Below are positions 25,118 through 38,882 of a DNA stretch of 64,000 nucleotides, piece after piece. The stretch is from NCBI RefSeq assembly GCF_040115645.1, contig NC_089574.1, positions 2,170,001 to 2,234,000 on the forward strand, read 5' to 3'. The stretch comes from Euwallacea fornicatus (lineage: Eukaryota; Arthropoda; Insecta; Coleoptera; Curculionidae). The stretch's first letter is position 1, and the number at the start of each line of letters is the position of its first letter. The notes below the pieces were generated by a model. That model was given only the letters and a program-made list of their open reading frames with translations, had not been told where the DNA came from and searched no databases. The translations under genes and the position numbers were made by a program.

Positions 25118-25910
25118 ATGGGGTCTTACGAAAACGAAGTGGAACGCCTGCAACCAATGTTAGAAGAAATTATTAACGACAGAGAAGGTCAGGAAACTGT
25201 GTACGACGAACGTTTCGGGGTCAGGACGCAATGTTACGATGGACAACTTCACACTAATTGAAAGCATTAGAAAAAAATAAAAGGGAGTTGCCTTTAGAGT
25301 TTTCTCAACCAGCTATCCGACCAGAACATACCGGTATGTTTGCGTTTTTGAAAGAGTGTACTCTAGTCCCGCATATTCTTAAAAAGGACATGAAACGTGT
25401 TGTTACTTTCTAGTATGCACGATCATGATGGAATCGGTGCAAGAACAGCTGACCAGAAATTATTACAGATTACAACAGCAAATAAAGGGCGTGTATATAC
25501 TGTTGAAAAATCGACCTCAAGCTACAACTGTTCGAGAAACACGCGTAGATGGCCAATGTTTACTTTCTAGTCCCTTTGGAATATAGTTGTCATCAAATGG
25601 CAATTGATCTATGCTTCAAACAAGTTACAATTACACTTTTGAAGACAATTGTCCAACGATTTGCTCAAGTCCCATTTGCAAGTACGTTCTCTCATGAAGA
25701 ATATTCCTCGAAGTATAAGATTGAGAGTACAAGAACTTTCAGGTGTCAATGCCGAACTTGATGCCCCACAAAATGGTTTACCTGGGAGATGTGCCTACTG
25801 CACGAAGAAAGAAAAAATTCAAAACTCATTTTCAATGCTATAAGTGCAATACTCACATACGTACCTGGAGTTTATCATTGGAATTTTCAAGGAGTGCCGA
25901 AAAATGCACT
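25118..25910 (+). pseudogene. piggyBac-type transposase relic, internally deleted
   Basis: The start at 25118 gives ERLQPMLEEIINDREGQE, an acidic leader like that of piggyBac proteins. After about 25260 the frame jumps to NKRELPLEF, then LVPHILKKDMKRVV, then LLLSSMHDHDG, where the family has KNKRELP, SYVPKK and VILLSTMHHD. TTANKGRVYTVEKSTSSYNC, then RNTRRWPM (about 25470-25555), matches NSTKGGVD-x-x-D ... SYNCARNTRRWPM. The end has LPGRCAYCTKKEK, then CYKCNTHI in another frame, the cysteine-rich C-terminal finger that binds the transposon ends. The usual middle part with the first catalytic Asp residues is missing, and the conserved GVD Asp is replaced here. Stops and frameshifts are frequent. 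TTAA-flanked ends were not located. Confidence 0.78.
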
Positions 25911-28900
25911 AATTCAGTTTTGAAACTGTTTGTATTACTTTTTGTATAATTTTGTTTCATTTGCAGTTTATATTATAACCAGTTTTTGTGTTTTTGCACG
26001 TGTCTGCTAAAATAGAGAGTTGAAGAAAAACCAGAAATTTCAAAGACTTTCTTTTAATTTTGAAAAAGTATGCCAAACGTACCTCACTTTCCCCTTTCTA
26101 GTCAGTCATTGTGTTGTTGGAATGTCCCCATATGTAATTTTCGAAAATTAAATTACGCAATTTTTTTGGATTTAATTACGACACGCGATTGCTCAACTTT
26201 GAGAATATGACGCGACTGCTGGAAGGTTAAAAATAAAATCATACGTGTTTGAACCTTCTTAAAAAAATATCAGCTTTACGAAAGTTTTGAACGTGTTGCA
26301 GTACTTTTTGCAAGCGCTGTATAATGACCTCTATCCGGTGCACTGTAGTCAAATTGCTAGAGTGAGGTCCTAATGAATTGCGCTAAAAAGAGAAACAGAA
26401 ACAGTAATGAAAAAAATTAAAAACTAATCAAACTCATTAATAGTCTTTTGTTCCCACATATACGTTCTAACTTTTAAATGTGTAATGGTATTTAGACGGT
26501 CTCCCAACTCTCTTGAAAATGTCCACTTCTATTGCATTGTATTTCACTGTTATGCCATAGCTAACTCAATTTAACTTTGTGTAAGCTCAATTGTTCGAAA
26601 CGACCTTTCACAGAGCGAATCTCGAGCAAACATTCGAAATAACCTGTAAATGTATGAAGGAGCTGCATACATGGATGAACTATTATTTCAGTTTTGAAGT
26701 TGGCGAAATTTTATTATTTTTTTATTTAAAATATGTCAGACTCCTAGAGATAAATTTAGCACATGCTCTTGTGATTTCTGGGAACGGGAATTTCCGCCCC
26801 TTTCTCTCCACGAGTGAACCTTCAGTCCTAAGATTGCAACAACATCCTGATGAGCAGGACAACGACGTGTTTCTAATGTCAGCCTTCTCCTCTTGAATAA
26901 TTGAATTCGTTAATATCAATCAAATTATATCCACCCTCGGTACGTTCTAAACTCCTTTTTCTGTGAATAATCCAGCGAAATGCTGAAATATTTAACGACC
27001 TGCAACGATTCGAGTTTCATAGATAATTACTCCCAAAATGCATTGCTGTGCAGTCAATGTTTCCACGAATTCGCGAACTTTAAACTAAAATTGCAGTGGC
27101 CAAAATTAGCTACCATTACTAGCAGAATGGCAACTTTTAATTCCCAATCAAAGTGTCTAACAACAAGAATAAACTGTGGAGCAAAACAAACGGGACAAAT
27201 TAATTCTTGAATGATTCTGGGAGAATGATCGTTTGGAACATGTACATGATAAAGGATTTTGTGCCTCATGGCGGTCTAGGAGTAACAGTAGTTGGTAGTA
27301 GTTACGCTGGACCGATGTCACCTTAACTGCCCGGCAAATTGCACGAGTGCAACAATATTGGATTATTATAAAACAAGTCATACAACGAAAAATTTCGACA
27401 AATTCGCGTATACTGAAACTGAAAGAAGCGCTCATATTGTCGTGCTTTTTGAGCTCATCTTGTTCCAAATTTTCTGTGAGTTATCGACAATTTTCAACGC
27501 CCTTGTTACATTGCATAATGTGATATTTTTCCGTTCACGTTATTGTGGAAATGGGTATACTGCGTCTACGAAATGAAGAAATGAGTCATCACGGCAGGGC
27601 CGACAAAAAATGGGTCGGAGATAAACATGCAGGCGACAACAGTGGTTGGGAATGTTGCTGAATTGTCCAAATCGAAAATCAAAAAACGATCCGACTAGGA
27701 AAACCTAATATTAACCATCAGTCTTAGATCATTCTAGATTTTCTTAGTCAAAGGTAGAGTCTCCTAAGAAAATTGGGTGAAACCAGTTTTAACTTGGGAA
27801 ATGTCAGTAATCCCTAGTTTTTGCCGAACACGTATTGCTATAACTAGTTGCCACTTGGGCATTCAGCAAATTATAGTTTTTTTAACTCGATTTATTATTT
27901 TTATTATTTAAAACAACAACTTTTGTAATAACAAAATATTATAGCTTTAATATAAAACAAACACACAAAGTTTATTTAGTGCCGTTTTAATTAAAAAACA
28001 ATCGATATAAATACCACAGCAGAAGATGTGCAGGAAACTCAAGTGTTATTTAAATATAAACATAACAGAAATATAATTGCAAACAAAACTGAAAAAAGTC
28101 ACTACTTTATCCACATACATAGACTATATGTGAAAAATATAATTTGTGGACAAGACAAAATGCGAAGAAACACAGATGATCACATGAAGATGCATATGGC
28201 CCTGTGAAGTTATGAATGATTACGTAACTCACGTTTGCAAACCATCGGAAACTCTGAGGTGTATGTAAAGGGAGTTTCTACTTGTGACACCTACAGACAC
28301 CTGAATGAATTGTTCATTAAGAACAAATTAAAGGAAAAAATCATTTGTTGAGGCCCTCAAATGTATATCGAACGCACATTGAAATTTAAGATTAATAGGC
28401 CATTTGGACATTTTCAACATGTTGGACCACTGGAGGATTTATCAGGCGTCAGGACACTTTTCGCTGCCTTTTTTATGGAACCTGCCGAAATGGCTCATTT
28501 CTTTATTTCCTAGACGGAGTATAGTAACCCGTGCGCATGCTTGGAACTCATACGAAACTCGTGTGTATTGTGATTACAACACCGAATGTTTTAGTCATCT
28601 GGAAACATGAAAATAGAGATTGCAAAGCAGTCTTCTATTCTGAACGAACGCGATATAAATAAAAGATTATGCAGCAAGTTTCTTTCTTATCTTGGCAAAG
28701 ATCACAGTAAGCATTTCGATTCCGCGTTATCAGTGCCAACCTATAAACATCGTTGTTGCTTTCCGTTAAGCTGGAAAACGTGAATGGAAAATTTATTTCA
28801 GGAAGATTACAAACTCGAAAGTTGGAATGGTTTAAACTCGAAATTGATGTATATTCAGGGTCTGGCTAAATGTGTTGGTAAGCAGAGACGGCTTTCGAGT

Positions 28901-31304
28901 TTTTGCCATTAATATATAGGGTTGTTATAATGGAGCGTTGGACCACAACACCGCATTTGCTACGATTGGGAATACATTCGATTTAGTTCAGTAAAGTTCT
29001 TAAATTAGCTTTAAAAGAGTGTTAGGAATCCCATTTAACTTCAGCATGAACGGAAGTCTGCCTGAAAATGAGGACTAATGGCACGAAACCAACTCGTCGA
29101 ATTCCAAAAATATTCCTGAGATGTCCCTACTCTTTAATATCGTTTCATAAAGATTTTTGTCCAATCATTTTTTTTTTCGATAAGTTGAAACGTTATCGAA
29201 CATATTACTGACAATGAAATTTTTAACATAATTTACGGCATAATGCAGCAAATCTGACGCATTTCGAAAATTCCTCAACTGCGAGAGAAATTGTATAATC
29301 TAAAACGAGTTTTAGAGATCAGACCAGCAAATTTACATCAGCAGCTGAGATATTTGCATTATAGCAGGCATTTTCCAACTGTAACGTTATAAAGTGACTC
29401 AATGGATCGGAGGAAGAAATTCAACTAGCAGAGTAGTAGGTGTGCCACTTTAGCCGCTTTTATCGATGAGTAAGCTCAGACGTTGAATGGCAATCGAGGA
29501 TAAATGAAATGTCTTCCCTGTGCCCACTTGTCTGGAGTCGAAAGGCCCTCTTAAGCCTCAAGAAAATCCATAAGTCTTACTTCGTAACATTTGTAAAGTC
29601 CTATTTCCCCAAAACAACTACCGACAAGTAACAAGGCTTTGAAACTATGCCAGGTTAACATGCAGAGGGACCATTGTTCACGTGTTGCATAAACTATGAG
29701 TTCTTAAAAGCTCTGGTATATTTAGTAGAGCGCATAATGCACAAACCTTGTCGGCATTTACACCTCCAGGTCAAGTCAGGTTTTGTAATAGCTATTCGGG
29801 GAAATCTCCACACTTAGAGTCTTGAATAAGGGCGCCTCTATAAAGCAACTCTGAGCCACACGGCCGACAAGAGAGCTTTATAAGCAAGATGAGCCATTAG
29901 GAATTTGGAAATGGTGCCATTCGAGTATTTCGGGTATCACTGAGCGAACGGGTCGCTATTCTCAGTTAAAACTACCTGAGAATGACATTTGCCCTTTGCT
30001 AGGGGTTCGGGCGAACACCCTTTTTGGAGGTTTCGGTGAGAAACCCGCCACTATCTTCAGAACCTAAAAAAATGGTGGGAACGCGTGGAAACTGAAATGT
30101 GTGGATTCCTCGGCGATGGAGAAAAGGAAGTGTCACACAGAACGTGTTATTAGGAATTGAATTTAGTGCTCTAATTTTTCAACATCCTGGAGAATCACTT
30201 ACCCTCTCGTAATAACGGATATTACAAGCCTACAGCAAACAGACTGTCACGCAATAAATGCCATACTGATGGTCCCATTAAAAGCATCTGTTGTACAAAA
30301 TTTTACTTTCCGTTGATGCTATTGTTTCATGAAATTCATGCTATCGTAATTATTGAAATTATTATAACATTCGCTTAAATGCGTACACATTATCGATATT
30401 ACAATAATATTACTGACCATGTGCTTCCATAAATCAGTTTATCCAATTACAGCGTTGAAGGGAACATTGAATGCGTATCTTACAAATACACTGCTGTGCC
30501 TGACAATATAATCAACGTGAACAAAAATAACTAAATAATTAATTTCCTACTTCACCGCCTACCTATTTACTTCTGCTACAGTTAATTATGCAAAAACTGT
30601 GAAGAGTGTTTTAATGACAAATTATAATCCGTCGACTTTTGGCTTGTAAAGGTTTCATAATTCTCTTTAAATGCATCTGCTGACGAAAAGTTACCAACTC
30701 CCAGTAAATCCTTATTTTATACTATTTTATTTTTAAGGGAAAAAATTGTTCTGCCCCTTCTCAGCACTCCATAATATTTCATTCTAAGTATGTTCAACTT
30801 CCTCCCTAAAAAATTATTATTTATACGAAGTACGTACTTATACACAAAACGCTTTTCCGAGAAGACGAAAGCCAATTTGGCAAATGGGAGAAAGATAACG
30901 GTGCAAATATTTCCCAAGAAAAATGTTATGAACACAGCCAGTGTGTGAGGCTACGTCCTATTACATATATTTTAAGTATTAAAGCGAGGCTGACAAATTT
31001 CCTTAAGAGCCTAACAGAAACTCCCTCTATATTTTTGCTTGCGGTAATGTATTACTCTAATCTGCTTAAGCAATGTACGAGTCAATAATCCGTCACTACC
31101 ATATACACACAAGCTCGCGTGGAATCACTCAGTATTCTCCAATTAAGTTGTTCGTGGTGAAATTAGTTGCTGGATATTAAAAGATTAGATTAAAAATTCG
31201 AAGAAAAAAAATTTTCTATGTAATAGCAATTAACGAAATTCTTCCATTTTATTGAAACGAGATTTATAAAAAACTCAAATTACAAATGAAAATATAGACT
31301 TCTT
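25911..31304. other. Gene-free stretch between transposon relics
   Basis: No host gene is supported. Frames of up to 103 codons overlap on both strands at 26591-27576 without any recognisable domain. A weak mariner-like start (MERWTT at 28930) is listed among the rejected items. The rest is AT-rich with dense stops. Confidence 0.4.
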
Positions 31305-32285
31305 GGATATTCCAAGAACCTGTATATTCACTCCTAGTTTCAATGCACGAACGGATTCCACGAGACATGCGCCCTGTAAGGTTGCCAATTTCTTCATAAA
31401 GAAGATTTCTTCATTCGTCAAGGATTACTTGTATCAGTTGTTCTATGTTTCCGGGGTTGCGCTGACGACCCCTAAACTTTCTTTCAATCGCGTCCCATTA
31501 ATGTTCTATGGGATGTAAGTCCGGAGAACAAGCAGGCCAAGTTAAAACTCTGACACCCTTCATTTCCAAGATATTTTTCACAGTCTACTGGAATGCGAGG
31601 GGGCGTTGCCGTGCATAAATAAAAAATCCTCTCCGACAGCACCTCCCCAAATGATTATTGTCGACCAGAGCGCCAAATTTCCGTACCTCTATTCAGTTAA
31701 GGCAAGAATGGTAAAACATTACTATTCCCCTTGTATATTTCTAGACACATCGAGCGGCTCGAAGCCAAGCTTGCCTTCGACAGCCTCTTACAGCACGGAA
31801 GCGTCGATCATCAAAACCAATCCTGGTCTCGTCCGAAAACAGGAGGTTTTGCCATTCGTCCATTGTTTAGTTTTGGCGCTGGAAACACGAATCTAATTTA
31901 TCGCGTTTATGTTACCTTGTCAATGCAGTGACCTTTAGTGGCCTTCGAATAAATAATTATCTAGCTCGAGGTCACTTTCGAATTGTTTCCACGCGTACTC
32001 GCATCCCCGTCGCTTGTAGAAGTCGCCTTTGAAGCTCCGGATTTGTTACCATTGAATTCCGTCTAACTATTTAACCCAAAAATCGGTCCTGCTGGTCTAT
32101 AGTAACGTTTTGGCGACTTTTTTTGGCCTGTTTCGCAGTGTGCCCGGTTGCAAATACCTTGAATAGGTTTTTGAAACCGTTCTTTATGAAACACCAACTG
32201 GACGGAAAACAATTCTTTGAAGCATGCCCTGCTCCACTAACGTAATTACTCTTCCTCTCTGTACATTTGATAATCCCACGAATTC
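31305..32285 (-). pseudogene. Tc1-type transposase, near full span, multiply broken
   Basis: Read on the minus strand from 32280. LSNVQRGRVITLVEQGMLQ then VGVSxRTVSKTYSRY is the paired-type helix-turn-helix, with the usual GVS-x-x-TVS motif. DQQDRFLG and NPELQRRLLQATGMRVRVET (about 32090-32000) form the second DNA-binding region. GEDFLFMHGNAPSHSSR (about 31640-31590) is the second catalytic block, where DNAPPH has become GNAPSH, so the Asp is lost. PACSPDLHPIEHxWDAIERK (about 31535-31475) holds the third acidic residue (E), showing a Tc1-type DD(34)E pattern. QLIQVILDE, MSRGIRSCIETR close the protein. Stops interrupt it in at least five places. Inverted repeats were not recognised. Confidence 0.85.
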
Positions 32286-33539
32286 ATTTAAAGGCAGTTT
32301 AAAACAAAGAATACAAATGAGAAAACCTGAAACGTAATTTTTAAATTAAGAAAATCAATACTGCCAACGTGCTAACGTTCAGTAACAAATCAGTAGAAGC
32401 ACCTTTACACAAAGTACTGGGTGATCCGTATAAGTTCGGCTGTATGTATGTGGTCAGCTCGTTAGCGGCCCTATTAAAAACTAGGCGATGCAACGAGAGC
32501 GCACGATAGACGAATAATCCTAGACGAGCAATCATGAACCGAAAAGCAGATTAACAATACAAGGCAATGAGAGCTTACACCACCCCTGATGGCTGATTGG
32601 CAGGTTGAGGTCCCAGGCTGGAGCTCAGATTGTTTGGAAAAGTACGTTTCATTTCCACATCCTAATTCCCCCGTCTCGAGCTGAAATAGGAACAACATTT
32701 CGCAACCACCATGAACCAGGTCGATCGGGATCTACCTATTAATCTATCGATTTTTTGATATAATAATCTGGGGATGCGTGAAAATAAACTGGGGGCACGT
32801 GAAAAGCCAATTGTTTGTTGCCTGTAATTAATTTCTTTTTTTGCGGGAGCAAATTGCATCGCTCAACAAAAGCTTGATTGATAGTTTCATTAGCGTAAAC
32901 CATAAAACGTAACTTTCATATGTAAAAAAACAAATATACCCATAACGTCGTTTGCTTTTATATTCCGAATACGTTTACAATTTACGATATACTTGGCCTG
33001 TTAATCTTGCGTTGTAAATCCAGTTCTAAGTTGCTCGCATGATTGCAACGATTATAACAATAATGCAGAATACAGGTCTTAACTCATTAAACCAAATACG
33101 TAATATAATAACAGGTAAGGAACATCTCATATCTAAGCCGTACATTACCCTCTCGAATAATGTTGGACGTATTAACACAGGGATTAGAGAGTACAATTTC
33201 CTGGAAGGATATGTATCAACTCAATGAAAGGCAAATCCCGTATTAAACTGTCACAACAGTAAGCAGAAACGCATTTATCTCTAACAACGAGGCTGCAATT
33301 CTCTGGAGATAATTGCTTTAAACAATATATCCTGGGATAATTAATAGCATATTTAGGCCAACATAGCATACGAAATATTTTCTTGAGACTTTGTCGAAAA
33401 CTGTTCGAGCTTCAATCTTAACTCATACCAACCTAGGTTTAATTGGAATAGTGTCAGATGGTTGCCGCATCTTCTGAAGAGGGATGGTAAGTAAGCTGCA
33501 GAACAATGCAACGTACAGAGAAAAACGAGAAAACGTGTG
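32286..33539. other. Non-coding stretch, no gene seen
   Basis: Only short overlapping frames occur (65-74 codons near 32341-32859) without domains. No repeat structure is noted. Confidence 0.45.
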
Positions 33540-34270
33540 TTAAGTCGGGCTTGTTAATCGAACGCAAAACAGCATTGTTATGCTCGATTTTCGTTCTGTC
33601 TAGATTGCAAAATACCGGGGCGGGACATTCGGAAGAGAAATTTCGTTTCGGTCATGAAACTCTACAGGTCGCAAATATCGACTAATCGCAGTTAATTTCG
33701 GAGGATCGAGGGACCTCGAGAATGTACAGAGGTCTATCGGTGGGCGTTTAAGACGCTGGAAATTGTCAGAAGCTCACAAAACTTTCGAAATTTTTGCGCT
33801 TGCACGACTCGCTTCGGGCAGGAAAACTTCATTATTTTCAACGTTTGAGTTGTTTCGATGAAAATTGCGAAAATCTGGGCGTTCGGCGAACGGCCGAAAT
33901 TTGACTTTCGTTCCGCATTGAATTTTTTCCATTACAGACGCCGCGACACGTCGGGCTCCGCAAAAATGTTTCGAGCGACTCTATTGGTGACATATCGCGT
34001 TTCCTTTACAAACTTGGAAATTACTTTAAGTTCAAATCGAAGGAAAAATTCGCAAATTTTGCTACGGGTTTCATCTCGAGAGATCGGCAGGGCTAGTTTT
34101 ATGACTCCGGAAATGTTCGGATTTCGTCACATCACTGTCATCATATTTACATGCTTCGATTTTTTCACGCTACGATGCTCTGGCTCCCCTTGTCGTATCG
34201 ATTTCACACGGACACCATGAGAAAGCCGAAACATTTCTCTTCCGAAACGAGCCCCCGCGGAATTTTGCCA
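33540..34270. other. CpG-richer segment, possible control region or unknown exon
   Basis: CpG dinucleotides are clearly more frequent here than in the flanks, for example around 33880-33965 and 34080-34260. A 120-codon frame on the plus strand (33858-34220) and 84- and 90-codon frames on the minus strand overlap, which suggests composition rather than coding. TTTTTTCCATTACAG at 33927-33941 would serve as a splice acceptor on the plus strand. No protein family is recognised. It could be a promoter or enhancer in the long gene-free interval. Confidence 0.3.
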
Positions 34271-36079
34271 CGCAGGCTGAACGGAAAGAAAAAAATATAT
34301 ATCTAAATTTGAAATACTCTCGCGGTGAACAACGAGGGTTATACCAACTGCCAGACGAGCTTTGTTGACGATCGGTAACAAAGGTCGCTATAGGTTTTGG
34401 GTTAAGCGAAATCCGTAAGTCCCATGACAAGTTTATAATCAATTAATGGGACGTAATTGCTGGATCCTTCCTTCCATCCGCCTTGTCTGTCCCAGCACGC
34501 AGTGCCTCATTTCCCGTATGCCATTATTTTTCGAAGTGCAAATCCCCTTTATAAGTAAACCTAGGGATCTAGCAATCACGTGCTTTATTTCTCCGCAATC
34601 GTTTTCTGTAAACAAAACAAAGCAACTTTAAAAAAGGTCCCACCATCCAGATAATCCATTAAATTCATTAAATGATAATCGGATATACCTCATCGCCGGG
34701 TAGTCGGTTTGAGCAGAAAACAATGGAACTTAATTGAATTTTCTTTTTCACTTTTAGGGGGTTCTATTTGCTGCTTATCGAAAAATCGTTCTTTCTTGGA
34801 ATGAAATTCCATGTGGAGTGTGTAACTTAAATAGCTTTCCGGAGGGGCAGTCTGCAGCGAGAAAAGCTTAGAAAGTAATTATCTCTTCGGCTATGGCGGC
34901 GCTAAAGTAAAAGCGAATTCCAGCTTTTAAAGTTGCGGTTTTAGAAACCTATAGAATTTCTGGGAATCTGAGTTTAACGAGAGGGAAAGCTAAATTTCGT
35001 ACAATAGACTGACTTCTATCAGAGTTAGAAATCATTTATGCCTTTATGTAAAGGGGAAATGCAACTCGTTGCCGACGTTTGTAGTTCTTTAGGTGCTCGA
35101 ACGGTTCGACTGACTGACCTATACTCCCTTGACCTATCTCAATTATTTTCGTTCTACGACTAATTTGGCAAAAATTCGTTCAACGATTGATTCTTCGATA
35201 ACTTCATTTGCCGTGCTTTATCGATATTAAATAGTCCACATAATCCTTTGTGTCAAATCAGTGTAATGGGGCGAGAGACAGGCGTATCATTACAATCGAA
35301 TTAGGACCATCAAAGAGATTCAATGCTACTATAACAATTAAGCTGTTAACAGTAAATTTACTGTACCTAAATAACTAGGATATACATGTACGATTCGAAA
35401 ACGCAAATCCGAACTTCCGCAATTACACTCTCCAATTAGTCTCCCTATGAACGCCTCATTATTAAATACCCAGATTTAAATCATATCATGAGGAGGAGAA
35501 TTTATTTGCTTAATAATAATTATGTTGTGTACGATCACCTGTGTGAGATGTTCGATTAAATCGACAATAAAAGTTAATTACAAAGGTCTGTTTAGATAAT
35601 TCAATGAAAACATGTATAGCCTCAGTAATTGCGAGCAACCACGACATGAATTCATAAACCGTAAAAAATAGTAGCTCTGACTGTTTTCATACTTCATAAA
35701 CGGGCTATAAAACGGCACTTTAATTTGAATTGTATTGTTTAAAATCAACTGCATATGAGTTTATTTCCATTAAAAAAAAGTGAACCGGCTAAATTTTTGT
35801 TTATTGTGCAATGCTGCAACTTCGTAGCCATAGAAGAGGTGAAACAATAACCGACTTCACATTATAGGCATTTGCATGATAAATTTGATTGATTATGTCA
35901 ATCGAACACAATATATATAATATTTGTTTTGTCACTTAAAGCTATTTGAAGAAAATGTGGGAACTAAATTCTGGAAAGGCGTGCACTGCATATTATTCAC
36001 GCACATGTATAATTGTCCCAAAAAGTTGTGCTTTGTGTCTGATTACGATGATATATGATATGTTAAGGTTCGCTCCTAG
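34271..36079. other. Non-coding stretch, no gene seen
   Basis: AT-rich sequence with dense stops. No transposon remnant or repeat recognised. Confidence 0.45.
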
Positions 36080-36270
36080 ATATACGTCTTGACAAAGAAA
36101 TGTAAGTCATAATCGGGGAAGTTATGTGCTTGTAAATATGGAGATAAGTACAAATCCGTCTCAAACATCAGAAACCAGTTAGTTTTCCTCTAGCGTCGTA
36201 AAGTCCTATTACAAGCCGTGCTATTCAGTATTTACTCAGTCCAAAAGAGAAGCGCGCATCAGAACTTGTG
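36080..36270 (+). repeat. Dispersed repeat copy A, about 190 bp
   Basis: This sequence recurs in the same orientation at 38883-39073 at roughly 80% identity. Shared blocks include CAAAGAAATGTAA, TCATAATCGGG, TTGTAAATAT, AGCGTCGTAAA and TATTCAGTATTT. The similarity fades abruptly on both sides. No coding potential, inverted ends or poly-A tail is seen, so whether it is a SINE, a MITE fragment or a local duplication is open. Confidence 0.8.
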
Positions 36271-38882
36271 CCATAATGCATGACATCCTAAGGTTCAGTC
36301 TTGCAGGTTAGACAAAAATATCGAAAATCCCGTTATGATTTTATTGCCATTGAAACATTGTACTTCATTACTTGATAACAATGTCACTAGCCTTCACTAA
36401 ATAATTAATATGTGCAATATATGTCGTCCTAACTGCATTTCGATTTCATTTTAAATATGAGCGGTAATATAGTGCTCTTATTGAAGTAACTCGTATTAAT
36501 TCCCCGATATTTTAGTTTTATTACCTCGTACAATGTGAGTCGAACATATATAAATCTCCGCATTCCATGTATGTTTTATGAATATGTAACATATTTTATT
36601 AAAACTTCATTTCATTTTATGATGCTAATATTCCAAGTTTATATTTATAAAAACGTACCGGAATAATGGTATCCGTTCTAGCACATTTTTGCTTAATTTA
36701 GGCGAGTGCTAATCTGGAGTGCAGATCGCACGGTCCTAAACGTCGGTGTAATAAAAATCTGTAGGTGGATCTTATTAACGTTCTCTGACTTAAGCAATTA
36801 CTTTCTAACTCAATAAACCTCCATGTTTCGTAGGTACATCCCACGCCCCCCGCCGTTATAAATCATAAGTGCTCAGGGCTTTATAATAATTTACCCGAAA
36901 GTAGCAGAATGGAAATTTTACCTCGATCTTAACGGTGCGTAGGGCTGGTTCCTTAATTCACCCTCGCCACCTTTTAATGTACGGGAATTAATAAAACGTC
37001 GTTGCCTGCTTCGGTGCTTTCATTGGCCTGAAAGTCTTGATTTTTGAGTAATTGTTGCAAGTTTATTACTGTTGAAGTGCTGGGTAGATTTTAAAATTAC
37101 TGAATAATGTATAGGGTGTTTCAAAAAGGTTGAGCATGTCAAGTTACGCGCTTCAAGGAGACCACTTAAAAAATTTCAACATCGATCGTTTATTTCATGT
37201 CTAATTTCCATGTCACCTCACAAATAGTCTTAGACCACCTTCGATGTAGTAATGTGTAACAACACGAGACTGATTAAGCACGAATTACAAGTCTTTACAT
37301 CACACTAAAACGTTGACGAAGTTCGAAAGAAAAATGGTCCACTGTCACTAATTCGATTTGAAGTTCATGATGGGTAAAATTAGTTGGGATAAAAATACCC
37401 ACATTTTCCAGATATTATCACGAATACTACGTCGGGTATTTTTAGGGTAATGCCACATATAATTCTCTGCCTCGGATTTACTGTTCCCGGTTAAAATGGG
37501 GTTCAATAAAAATCTTATCATCATTAACCTGCGAAATGTAATTTGTCTAGCTACACGAAGACATTTTAAATTAATCCTAGTTCGTGGAAAACGGCTTAGT
37601 CAAAATGAACTTATTTGATTTAAAACAGTATCGCTAATAGCCCTTGCAACAAGCACCGTTCCAGATAATTTTATTTCAATTCAAACACGAAATTTACTAA
37701 ATAATCGAACAGTTAAAATTCTGACGTTATATTATCCTCCTCAGGTTGAAAGACAACATGTATCGATCCTCACGGCAACATAAACAAAGAACTCTCAAGG
37801 TGCTTAATTCGAAAAGCGTGAGTGAAATGGAGAATCAGCTGAAGTGAATTATTTACAGTCGACATGAAACCCATTTGCTTTGTAGAATTTTCTCTTTGTC
37901 ATGGATTCTAAATAAACATACACCTACTCGCCTATTAAATTCTTGCGACATTGAAGTTTCACAGATTTACCTCTGCTTTCATTTATCCCCATCTCTCATA
38001 GGTTAACTGGTTTTGGGATCCAATATGCTTAGCCAGCCCGTACGTTCATAGAAAATAAATATTCAAATATTGGAACATTCTTTTTCACTTGCAACCCCTA
38101 CCTTCAACCAAATGACACAGGCGCGACTTCCATCAAATATAAAGCTAAAGAGGTGTTTTAGTTTCCATTATTTACTGCAAGATGGCTGATGTATTGATTT
38201 GGAAAGGGATTCGATCAACCATAAAGTTTTTTAAAGTACTGAGTATAATTCAAAGAAGAGGACTTCAAAGACCACTCGAATAGGACTATTTCCAAATATT
38301 GTCTGACAAAGAACCCCTTCAAAGGTTTCAATAATTCCGTAAACCCATTAGATTCACAACATAGACGTTGGATTTCTGATGTTTCAGTTTGCAGTTCAAT
38401 CGTTTAGCTTTTAAATTGAATGTAGATAACTTTGCCAATGTGTAGTTATTAATATTTTACATGCGTTCAAACATGCAGTGGGATTTGCCTTTGAAGTTGA
38501 ACAATGAATATTTCAAAACGGCCTACGTTTAGTTTTAAAACACATACCTCATTGTATCTTGCCTGTGAAGTAAACCAGCGCTAATCCTACTTGTGAAATT
38601 TTAATTTTTGTTTAAGCGTAATTAAACTGTAATGAAAGTTTAAAATTTAAGTAAAAAGAAGATTTATTTTCTACGAGAGATTCATGTTAAATTAAATGGA
38701 TAAAAAACTTTGCAATTTTGTACATATTTCCGAAATCACTTTCTGAAGGTGGATAAATACGCTTGCTTCATCAGTGCCCTTTCCGTAACTAAATTTGAAT
38801 ATAACAAAATAAAGCTAATATTAGTCGTATATATGAATAAATTTACGTATTTGAAGCGCGGTGCAGCTTGGGAGTGTATACG
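36271..38882. other. Non-coding stretch between the two repeat copies
   Basis: No gene recognised. A lone transposon-like terminus TAGGGTGTTTCAAAAAGG preceded by TA starts at 37112 and resembles the ends of the 3688 element, but its partner end is not seen. Confidence 0.4.

Noticed and set aside
28856..29110. CAGGGTCTGGC followed at 28930 by MERWTT and later PFNFSMNGSLPE, recalling a mariner transposase start
   Set aside because: The similarity needs several stops and frameshifts over very few residues, the terminus lacks a TA neighbour, and no catalytic block follows.
33858..34220. 120-codon plus-strand frame as a gene
   Set aside because: Overlapping long frames on the opposite strand point to composition. 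No domain is recognisable.
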